DNA from: Ilyonectria destructans
Lineage: Eukaryota > Ascomycota > Sordariomycetes > Hypocreales > Nectriaceae
Assembly: GCA_020740775.1 (NCBI GenBank)
Contig: JAHEWK010000001.1
Location: forward strand, 6,634,001-6,698,000
Reading direction: 5' to 3'
Length of the DNA: 64,000 bases
How positions within the stretch are numbered: position 1 is the stretch's first letter; each line of letters opens with the position of its first letter. Positions 55,736 to 64,000 of this stretch are shown in pieces. The notes under the pieces are model-generated. The model searched no databases. It saw nothing but the letters and a program-made list of their open reading frames with translations, and was not told the origin of the DNA. The position numbers and the translations under genes are program-made.

Positions 55736-57492
55736 ATGGCGGACTCAGACCATCAAGACTCGAGCTCGGGACTCAATGAGGACCAGCAGCCTCCCCAAAC
55801 AGGTGTTTTCAAGATTGTCTCCCGATTTATTCCATATTTCCGCAATCCTCAGCATGTTCTCGTCTTCAAACTCGATTGCCTGTTGCTTACATGGGCCTTT
55901 CTTGCTGGGTATGACTTTTTGCGCAATAGCCCCAAGCAAAGCTCAACAATACAATACCAGTATAGGGACTGTAGCTAACCACGATTGAACAGCATCCTCA
56001 AGGAAATGGACCAATCTGCAACTACTCAGGCCTATGTTTCGGGCATGAGAGAGTCGCTTGATCTGTACGGAAACGAATTAGTCCAATTTACGACGTACTT
56101 CTCGGCTGGCTACGCCGTTGGTCTCGTTCCGGGCCAATTGATCCAGACTAAAGTGAGTGGAATTGGAGTTTAAAGGTTGGCTAAGCTTATATTTTCCCTA
56201 GGTTCGACCCTCTCTCTTCCTACCATTTTGTGAAATGACATGGGGACTGTTGGTCCTATTGTACGTACGAGACAGTCCGTATAATGCAACCGCAAGCTGA
56301 CTTCCTTGATAGCACATACAAAGCCCCGGACGCTAAAACTATCTATGGCCTGCGATTCTTCCTTGGGCTCTTCTCTGCAGTCTTCTGGCCTAGCGTTGTA
56401 TCACTGATTTTCAACTGGTACACGCCTAAAGAACTCGCGGTTAGAATCGCCTTCTTTACCATCTCAGATGTCGCCGGAGCAATGTTTTTGGGTGCCTTGC
56501 AGGCAGCACTTTACAAAAACATGAATGGCGTTCATGGAATTGCTGGATGGCAGTGGCTTTTTATCATTTCCGGCGCCATCACCGTTGGCCAAGCCCTCAT
56601 TGGCTTTGTCATTATCCCAGATTCGCCAGCATACACCCGCGCCATTTGGTTGACCGATGCAGAGAAAGAAATGGCCAGGAAACGGATGAGCGGATTCGGC
56701 GCCAACTCCTCTCAACTGATCCCCGCCAGTGTCTTGAAGAAGAAACTGCGGAAATTAATTGTCCACCCCGTCACCTACTTCTTCGTGTTCGCCTTCGCCT
56801 TCAGTGCCTGGGGACACCGAGCTAACTCATATTTTGTCTTGTATCTTGAAAGCTTGGTTGACTCGGCCGGAAATCGCCGGTATAGCACTTATCAAGTCAA
56901 CGTGCTACCCTTGGGCGGCTATGCCCTCCAGATCCTGACCAACCTTCTCTTGAACTGGCTTTCCGACCGGAAGCACTGGCGCTGGCAAATCAGCATCGGC
57001 TCAGCCTTTTGTTTTGGGATTATGCTATGCGTCTTGTGCGCCTGGCCGTCCGACTACAAGGTGGTTTTGGGCTTCTACTTCCTGACCTATGCGACGAACG
57101 CTGGTAGCCCATCGTTTATGGCATGGATGGCCGAGCTCTTGCGGAAAGAACCTGAAGCTCGTGCGATCATCGTTGCACTCACTGTTACGCTCGTCTACGT
57201 CGGACACGCAACGATTCCTCTACGGACTTTCAGAGTCGCGGATTCGCCGCGATACCCAATTGGTTTCCCAGTCTCCACTGCATTCACATTTGCATCTATT
57301 ATAGTACAGTTTGGGATGCTTTGGTGGGGAAACAGAAACCAGCAGCTGGTGGAATATGGCTATGATGCACCGAAGAACCTGCCTAGAGTCCTGGATGAAG
57401 AACACTTGAATGCCACTCGTCGGGAGGGAGCGGAATCCCCCAGCGACACCAAGACTCCGCACACGAAGGTTTTGAAGGTGGACGATGAGTAG
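55736..57492 (+). CDS. MFS transporter 3, allantoate/pantothenate permease (Dal5/Liz1-like) family (523 aa)
   Basis: Exons 55736-55908, 55993-56152, 56202-56260 and 56313-57492 give 523 aa. It belongs to the anion:cation symporter group of MFS, with 12 spans, in the plasma membrane. Marks: KLDCLLLTWAFLAGILKEMDQ with AYVSGMRESL in the first loop, GYAVGLVPGQ, IYGLRFFLGLFSAVFWPSV, NWYTPKELAVR, and IPDSP before the central loop. Known fungal relatives carry allantoate, pantothenate, nicotinate or other organic anions. The 59-bp third exon is supported because it completes span 3 (WGLLVLF). Translation starts at the ATG 55736. It is unrelated in type to the two Tri12-type transporters of the left cluster. 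Confidence 0.9.
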
Positions 57493-58074
57493 GATTAGTC
57501 GTTGAGAGTTTCAATTGTTTTATTCACGATGTCTATTTATAACCGCCAGAGTTCGATGTGGAGGGCAGATTTGAACTATATCTATGACCCATGACGTTTC
57601 AGGCCCTCAACGTAAAACTAGATGTTCACCATAGCCGCCAATAAGGCCGAGAAATGTATTAGGTTAGGCCAGAATTTTAGGGTAATTTAGGTTAGGACTA
57701 ATGGGGTACGATCCTTCCGGGATTATCCCCCTCTTTGATAATTTTTACGGAATTTTATCGCTAGCTATTCCACACACAGTAAAATTATTGTCTATGTTAA
57801 CGAGGCTGAAGACAGAATGGTTGGATTGAAAGCCGAAGGTGGCGGTAAGTGTGTAACAACCTTACTGTGTGAGCTACTGTATCTTCTGTTACTGGGTGTA
57901 GTGCTAAATGTTCTCCTATTGTTTGTGACCACCGTATGGATTTGATATAAAAAAAAGAAAAAAAAAGAAAAGAAAACCCCTGAATCTGTCTATCTATCTA
58001 TCTGGTTACCTGGTTACCCAGGTCTTATGTAACCCGCACGAGAAATATCCAACTTGACTAAGACACGGCATGAT
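57493..58074. other. intergenic region with A-rich and TATC simple repeats
   Basis: A 582-bp AT-rich gap where MFS 3 and the RTA1-like gene converge. It holds an A/G-rich tract (57950-57975), a TATC microsatellite (about 57990-58003), a duplicated GGTTACC, and TTAGG-like words near 57658-57695 that are not in telomeric array form. Confidence 0.5.
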
Positions 58075-59066
58075 CTACACGGAGGTCAGAGGCACGGGAT
58101 CTGAATCAGTCTTCTCAAATGATTCCCCTTTGACGTCCTTCCGAAGCTGAAAGTCCGCCTCTCCCCAGCGTCCCTGAAAAGCAAGACCAGGGTGAAAAAT
58201 GGCCAAGCAAATAGCGGCGAGGACGATCATAACGCCCTCGAGTACGATGAACGCCACCTCATTGTTGGCTAGCCCGCTGTGAAACCCGTTCTGTAGCTCG
58301 GCCATTCGAAATGACGTTCGGATCAAGATGCAGAGCGTGGCGATCACAAGCCCTATAAGTCATGGGTCAGCAAAATAGATTTGAGGAAAAAATAGAACGC
58401 TGGAATAAATACCAATGAGGAAGAGCAAAAATGCTCGGGACCTGTGCAAGGCGGAAAACTTGTAGTCCCATTGGTCTTGGTGCCGGTATGCCCGGAAACC
58501 ATATTCGGCTGCTAGCACAACAAAGATGGCAATGGCAACCAGGTGTGCTGCCAGTCCAGTTTTGATGATTGCAAGACCAGCATCGGTCATGCTTTGGTCC
58601 TTTCCTCCAAGAATGGCACCTCCCGAAGCTTGCAGAATTAGAGCGACGAAGTCGGATATCATAAAGGTAATCGTGTATGTACGGGGACTGAAGCGGGAAA
58701 GTTTCTCGCTGTAGACGGCAATGATTCGGGCCAGGCAGAGGTAAATAGCGGCGCTGAAAAAGGCAGGAGCAATTGTCAGACAGATAATATACCTGGACAG
58801 GATTTCGAGTTAGTGATGTCTGCGGGAGACGAAGAAAAATATCTTCTTCGACCGGATGATTCTTACACCACAAACTGGTCTTTTCCATCATGCATCTGTA
58901 TTCGAGCGACGTATCCAATAATCTCAAGAACATGGCCGCAGAACATGCCGAACAGAAATCCCCAGGTCTTGTGCCTAATGCCGAGAAAAATCTGGGGGAT
59001 AAGGAGAAGAGCATGGCAGGAGAGAAAAAAGGCATTAGGCGCCAACATGGGAATATCCATCGTCAT
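58075..59066 (-). CDS. RTA1-like seven-span membrane protein (at least 285 aa)
   Basis: Exons 59066-58867, 58792-58413 and 58352-58075 give 285 aa from the first in-frame ATG. It is a fungal RTA1-family protein with seven membrane spans, a group that includes yeast Rta1, Rsb1 and Pug1, linked to lipid translocation and resistance to sterol inhibitors and other toxic lipids. Marks: FLFGMFCGHVLEIIGYVARI, TIAPAFFSAAIYLCLARII, FMISDFVALILQASGG and the late block TSFRMAELQNGF. The frame stays open upstream for about 28 residues without an ATG, while a good ATG at about 59167 lies in another frame; the true N-terminus may need a further small intron, or the sequence may contain an indel. It diverges from the Zn(2)Cys(6) gene. 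Confidence 0.82.
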
Positions 59067-59714
59067 CTTGAAGGAAGGGTTCGTACCAGCGGTGTCGAGA
59101 TAAAATGGGAAACTGGACTGGTGTGGTTCTGATGTGCATCGTGTTCAACGGGATAGCAGGACGCCATAATTTATATGCTTATCTGAAGATGGGAAGGCTT
59201 GGAGTTGTAAACGAACTGGCCAATTAGAATTACCCTGATCCATCTTGGCAATGGGGCTCAGCAGCAAAGCCATTCATGTCAGCATCCGTATCCTTATTTC
59301 TACCCGCGCAATGCCAAAGTCCGTTCATCAAGTCCGCACGTACGTACGTCTTAAGGCTTCGAGGTGGAGTATGCGAGTGGCCGAGTCAGGTTAGTATGTC
59401 TTCACCAGCCAGGGGCCTTCATCAAACGGACCCAATTGCGAAAGATGCGCGATTGGCTTTTAGACGAACGGACCAATCAAGCCATGCGTCGGTTGACGAC
59501 TGCGTACCCACCGCGGAGACTTATTGGCTCCGCGCGCGGACAATAGAAGCCCGAGACACGTAGATCGACAGCCATGGATCCTTCCACTAACAACGCCGAC
59601 ACGTCTGAATCTCTTTGATCCAACTGTTTTTCCTCTTTCTGTCTCGCTTCGGCCGTGTGACCCCAGATCCGTCGAGCCAGCCTACGCGTCAGATACAATC
59701 TGCCGGTATTTATC
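59067..59714. promoter_or_regulatory. divergent promoter of the RTA1-like and Zn(2)Cys(6) genes
   Basis: A 648-bp region, part of which may encode the RTA1 N-terminus (59067-59167). It includes an ACGTACGTACGT segment at about 59338-59349. No other gene is seen. Confidence 0.45.
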
Positions 59715-61395
59715 ATGTCCTTGCCTCCGGATGATCCGGCCCCGGAGGATACAGTTCCTCCGCAGCCTCGACGCAAGAGGGCCAAGCATACCCGCTCCAG
59801 ACTTGGCTGTGGAGTGTGTCGGTGAGTGAATTCCGCAGATGAAACTGGACGAGTTTGATGGCGTCTCCGGGCGTTCATCTTGCCCTAGCTTTCACCTTTA
59901 AGCTGGCGCTTACACGCCTCTGTCATCTAGCATTCGTCGAATCCGGTGCGATCGCGCGCGGCCTTCGTGCGACCGTTGCACCACCACTGGCCGCAAATGC
60001 GACGGATATCCTGCTACTGTAGATGACCCCCCGGAGCCGGGTGCTAACGGTCCGGGCGTGTCTCGGCCGCTATTGCGGGCTCAGTCCCACGCTCTGCAAA
60101 TGTCGCCTCGAGAACTCCCCTTCTCCATCGGTTCGCGGGCGGGCCGATCTTTACACTACTTTCAACACAACACAGCCCTTGAGTTTTCTGGTTATTTTAA
60201 CAGCGATCTCTGGAACACTCTAGTACTGCAGGTCAGCCGTCGCGAAACTTGCGTGCAGCAAATGGTAGTTGCCTTGGGCTTACTGCATGAAAGCTTCCAT
60301 CACGATCATGGTGCGACCAGATGTACCTCTACAGCCAGAGCCTTAAGACAGCAAGCTACCAACGAGTATGCCTTGGGAATTGGGCTTTTGAATAGACATA
60401 TCTCTACCCAAGGCTGGGCTAACCTTGAAATCACCCTTCTTTGCTCTCTCCTCTGTGTCGCCTTCGAATGGCTGCGCGGCGACTATTTTGCTGCCCAAAC
60501 CCACTTATGGAGTAGCAATTCCATCATGGCTCAGTGGTATGACAAGAAAAATCCTCAGCTCAATGCCACCTCGTTGTCTTCGCCTAGTGGACATATGATT
60601 CGGACGAGGCTGAGACCAGTCTCCACAAGCTTAGTGCTGCAAGCCCGGAGCATGCCAACAACTTTGTCACTGCCGTGGAGCTCGGTTTTGGGCGTTCAAA
60701 GCGATATCCAGCCCTTTCATAGCCTTCAGCAAGCAAGGGACAGCCTCGATGTGCTATTGGCCGATGCTCTTCCCGATACTGTTACTGATAGGACCACTGG
60801 CCAAATTGACAGCGAGAGGGTCTGGGATATCTCTCGCCGGTTGTCACAATGGTCACAATATTTCGAAAGTTATCTCTCAACGAGTGATCCGGAGGAATTA
60901 TCCGGCCCCCCTGCGACGATAATGAAGCTGTGGCACACCACTGCAAGGATCCTTCTTACGGCTACTTTGAGAGATGACGAGGGAAGTTTCGACAGCTTTC
61001 TACTTGACTTTACAGACACTGTTGAAAAAGTAGAAGGACTCCTTTCCTCATCCTCGACTAAATTTTCTGTTGACATTGGAGTAGTCCCTCTGCTGTACTA
61101 TGTTGCTCTCAAGTGCCGTCACCCTCGGGTCCGACGGCAGGCTATCAAGATGCTCATCGATTCTCCGCGCCGAGAAGCAGTATGGGATAGTTTGGGTGCG
61201 GCTTGCGTTGTTCAAGAGGTCCTTGAAGTGGAGGAAAGAGGTCTCGGAGAGGTCTGCAGTCATCTAGACGTTCCTCTCTCTGCTCGAGTCTGCAACATGC
61301 GTGCTGTTACCGACGTTGAAAATCGCAGGATTCGAATAATTACTATGCAGCAAGGGCCTAAAACCTGGAATGAAGAGAAAGTTTTGATATGGTGA
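59715..61395 (+). CDS. Zn(2)Cys(6) binuclear-cluster transcription factor (523 aa)
   Basis: Exons 59715-59821 and 59931-61395 give 523 aa. The zinc cluster is complete: Cys32, 35, 42, 49, 52 and 59, spacing C-x2-C-x6-C-x6-C-x2-C-x6-C, preceded by a basic stretch RRKRAKHTRSR. The intron falls right after Cys35, a common position for this family. The middle region (residues about 120-350) resembles the fungal-specific regulator domain (FSGYFNSDLWNTLVLQVS, then NRHISTQGWANLEITLLCSLLCVAFEWLRG). It is nuclear and likely binds CGG-containing sites. By position it may control the divergent RTA1-like gene and the convergent Sng1-like gene; this is inference. Confidence 0.9.
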
Positions 61396-61599
61396 TGGGT
61401 AAATCAAGACTTTGAACAAATTTATACTTGCGCAACAATCGCCTCAGTAATCTCTCTTTGTATTTTGGTATAAAAATTAAGGCTAAATTTGATGATCCTG
61501 TCTCTCCTGGGGTTGAGCTATCTATGAAAATGACTAGCTTGTTATAATACAATTCTTCCTTGGTATAAATCCTTCCATGTCTAAGCCTGCCGCAGTAGT

Positions 61600-62904
61600 C
61601 TAAACGTTTTCTAACGCTATCATGCTCTCGGATGTTGCGGTGCCTGGTCGCTTCTCTAATGGGGCACCTTCAGCAACAATGCACCTCTTCCGGACTGACC
61701 ACGCGCTACCAATGTGGCCAAGAACCCACCATGACAGGAGAACTGGCAATGCCACTTCATTCTGAAGCTTGCAACCACCTGACCACACCTCCATCAACAA
61801 CGTCAACGTGTTGTGTGCAGGCAAGGCGTAGGCCCAGCGGTAAAACCCGGCCGACAAGGCGAACGGGTAGATAGTGCTTGCCACGTTGGTAATAATCCAT
61901 GTCAACATAAAAAATGAAAAGAATTTCATCGGTATTAGTGCTTCGATTACCGTATCGAGAACGAGGTAGTTGATATCCATGTATAACCAAAGGCACATCC
62001 ATGTCTGGCCGAATTGACCACCAGTTACAGACCAATCCTCTCGGTATGCCCATATATATCCCGCCATGCAAAGACCGCCGAGGAACGTATAGGTTTTGCT
62101 GATGAGGAGCCTGGTAAAAAATGTGTCGCGCTTGGAGAGTTTTCTGAAGACACCGGCCTCGCCAAAAATACCATTCATTCCCATGAGGAAAAAGAATTGC
62201 ATAAGCACGGGCATGACCATCGAGACGGTGTTGAGGAGGACACGGGTCCCTTGGTTTATCGGCGACCGGACGTCGGACGAGGCTCGGATGGGGTTGACGA
62301 ATGCTGAATAACTGCTCGAGTCGGTGAGATTTACTGCAGCTAGGGCGTCCGTCGCAACGCTATAGTAGGTTCGGGATGCAACGGAAATCAAGGTCTCCAT
62401 TTTGGCCTGAATGATGGAGCTGGCGATGATAGGGTAATAAGAGGCGTCGTACATGTAGGTGATGGTGTTTTCTGGGTCGTACTGAGTCGTATTTTGGCCC
62501 TCGATTGTAGCCATCAGCCGCTTCGATGCACCGGAGTGTGTGTACACGGCTCCCCAGTAATCTTCCTTACAGATAGCCTCGTGGAGCAACTCTGGTGTCG
62601 GATACTCTGATGCGGAGTGGTATTCAACAGTCGGGAAGGTATCCGCTTGTAGTGACCGGTAAGCTATTGAAAGAGCTTGGCCGATCTCGGCTCCGTCATA
62701 GTCGATAGCGAGCACCTTGAGCGCATGTGCTCGGGAACCCGACTTGAATAGGACGCCATAGAGGTAGGACATGTTTGCCAAAAAGAGCAACTGAAGAATG
62801 GTTGCGACTGCGACAACGGGCATAATAAAGCCCACCCGTCGTTGGGCCCAGTACGGAGACCGAAGCCCGCTTCGGTCTGGTGACAGAGCTGAGAATGGGG
62901 GCAT
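61600..62904 (-). CDS. Sng1/DUF3533-family membrane protein (434 aa)
   Basis: Single-exon protein of the DUF3533 family, named after yeast Sng1, which gives resistance to nitrosoguanidine and affects plasma-membrane lipid asymmetry. Layout fits: a short cytosolic N-terminus, one span at about 27-50, an extracytosolic domain with AIDYDGAEIGQAL and YYPIIASSIIQAKMETL, and about five C-terminal spans (FFFLMGMNGIFG, LDTVIEALIPMKFF, ALPAHNTLTLLMEVWSG). The ATG at 62904 begins MPPFSAL; an in-frame ATG at 63042 would add 46 residues that include a non-typical hydrophobic stretch. It converges on the Zn(2)Cys(6) gene 204 bp away. Confidence 0.85.
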   Translation of the reverse strand: MPPFSALSPDRSGLRSPYWAQRRVGFIMPVVAVATILQLLFLANMSYLYGVLFKSGSRAHALKVLAIDYDGAEIGQALSIAYRSLQADTFPTVEYHSASEYPTPELLHEAICKEDYWGAVYTHSGASKRLMATIEGQNTTQYDPENTITYMYDASYYPIIASSIIQAKMETLISVASRTYYSVATDALAAVNLTDSSSYSAFVNPIRASSDVRSPINQGTRVLLNTVSMVMPVLMQFFFLMGMNGIFGEAGVFRKLSKRDTFFTRLLISKTYTFLGGLCMAGYIWAYREDWSVTGGQFGQTWMCLWLYMDINYLVLDTVIEALIPMKFFSFFMLTWIITNVASTIYPFALSAGFYRWAYALPAHNTLTLLMEVWSGGCKLQNEVALPVLLSWWVLGHIGSAWSVRKRCIVAEGAPLEKRPGTATSESMIALENV

Positions 62905-64000
62905 GGCGGATTGAAGGGCTGATGCGAGAAAGGAAACCGCGTAGTCTGTAGAGAGAAGGATAGAATGGACAAGGGAGCTGTCACGATTTTGTTTGAGGAT
63001 CTGAATTTGAAAAATAAAAAATACAAGCATGCAGGCCAGCATTATATTGGCAGTTCCTTTTCAACAACAACAGTGGTGCCATACCCGGAGTTCCGGCGGG
63101 ATCTCATCCCCTGGCTCGGACTGCCCGTGAGATGCTAACTTCCGGCACCCACAAAAACTCCACTATTCGCACATCTCAAGATCCCGATGCTGGAGCACTG
63201 CTGCGGTTCGCCCTTAACTTATCTCATTAGGGAGGAGCATCTATTTTAACAGATCATTCACATGATTAATATCCCTTTTTTGACCTTTTCTCGTCTCCGC
63301 TTTGATCCTTTGCCCCTGCATCTCAGGCTATCCCAGGTGTTTGAATCATGCTATAAAATAAGGTGGCCTGGTTCAAAGCGGCAAAACTACTGACTAAGCG
63401 GAACTATGCGCTGCGTCCATCCCCGAAGCGCCATGGTGACGAAGAATCCACTGGTCACATACGAGGTATCGGTAGTTGGCTCGGCTGTGCTTATTGATAT
63501 GCTCGTTATATCTAATTAGGACGACACGCAGGCCAGAATGGACGAGCAAGGGCGAAGCTTCCGATTTAGCACTGACGGTAGGCTTGGGATAAGCAATGGA
63601 TGATCCGATTGCAGTAATTGTAAAAGTCGCATTTTCCTTGCCACCTGGATTCTAACTTGCACAATCATAACTCTGAACGAGTAGCTTCACGAAAAAAAAG
63701 ACGGCTTAACTAACTCGAAAGCCCCAGAGCCGTCGTCGCATATACTAGTCGTGGTTCATACAAGCTTCAGTCGTATGCTTTGTAAGTCTCAATTCAATAT
63801 GTTCAGCTCGCTAAACCTATAATATGATTGGCTGTTATCGAAATAGGAGGCCATCATAGTAACCTAGGAACGCAAGCAACGTATCCCTCACAAGCCCCAC
63901 GCCCATCACAGGTGTCGCACTTTGCTCTGCAGTTGCCCTAGTTGTTCAAATCGGGATAATGTGCACTTAGGAAATTGTAAATTGAAGAGACTATGGGCGA
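62905..64000. other. intergenic region at the right edge
   Basis: About 1.1 kb with the Sng1 promoter and no recognised coding region up to the end of the window. Confidence 0.45.

Noticed and set aside
57658..57695. TTAGG-like words suggesting telomeric repeats
   Set aside because: Irregular spacing and sequence, only a few words, inside an ordinary gene neighbourhood.

Overview
The window is nuclear DNA of a filamentous ascomycete (Pezizomycotina). Genes lie on both strands and are broken by short introns, mostly about 45-110 nt with GT-AG ends. The gene families are typical of that group: Tri12-type and allantoate-permease-type MFS transporters, a DUF3425 bZIP regulator, a Zn(2)Cys(6) regulator, RTA1 and Sng1 proteins, a Gac1-like phosphatase subunit and fungal coactosin. 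I cannot name the species.

Left part (about 1-30 kb): a dense cluster that looks catabolic. It holds an amidase (1201-3294), three paralogous AtuA/DUF1446 proteins (3514-5730, 9859-11792, 20776-22773), a double-domain ABM-type protein (6351-7171), two ANL acyl-CoA ligases (7595-9274, 25653-27417), a MaoC hydratase (12290-13367), two crotonase-family hydratases (13526-14425, 15160-16002), an SDR dehydrogenase (19633-20476), a carboxymuconolactone-decarboxylase-like protein (24693-25525), two Tri12-type MFS transporters (16942-18841, 28070-29997) and a bZIP regulator (23095-24311). Three enzymes end in canonical peroxisomal PTS1 tripeptides (AKL, SKL, SRL). The set resembles part of the bacterial Atu (acyclic terpene utilisation) pathway: ligase, crotonase, SDR and AtuA are present, but the carboxylase and acyl-CoA dehydrogenase are missing. 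A likely reading is import of a carboxylic acid, or its release by the amidase, followed by CoA activation and hydration in peroxisomes. The substrate is unknown.

The most notable signal is a shared cis element, TAATGATTCA. Five exact copies and three close variants lie in the intergenic regions of this cluster, mostly 240-300 bp from start codons. I found no exact copy in the remaining 34 kb. Its core ATGAWTCAT is palindromic like a GCN4/AP-1 site, which fits control by the cluster's own bZIP protein.

Middle part (30-55.7 kb): sparse. A Gac1-like PP1 targeting subunit (30911-33287) is preceded by about 13 kb without a recognisable gene. That stretch holds a pyrimidine-rich leader, minisatellites and a 25-base poly-C tract. 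An APC-family permease (46566-48402) and a coactosin (50514-50954) follow, and then 4.8 kb with only a possible SDR relic.

Right part (55.7-64 kb): an allantoate/pantothenate-type MFS transporter (55736-57492), an RTA1-like membrane protein (58075-59066), a divergent Zn(2)Cys(6) factor (59715-61395) and a convergent Sng1-like protein (61600-62904). The last three may form a small lipid/drug-stress group. No rRNA, convincing tRNA, CRISPR array or intact transposon was seen.
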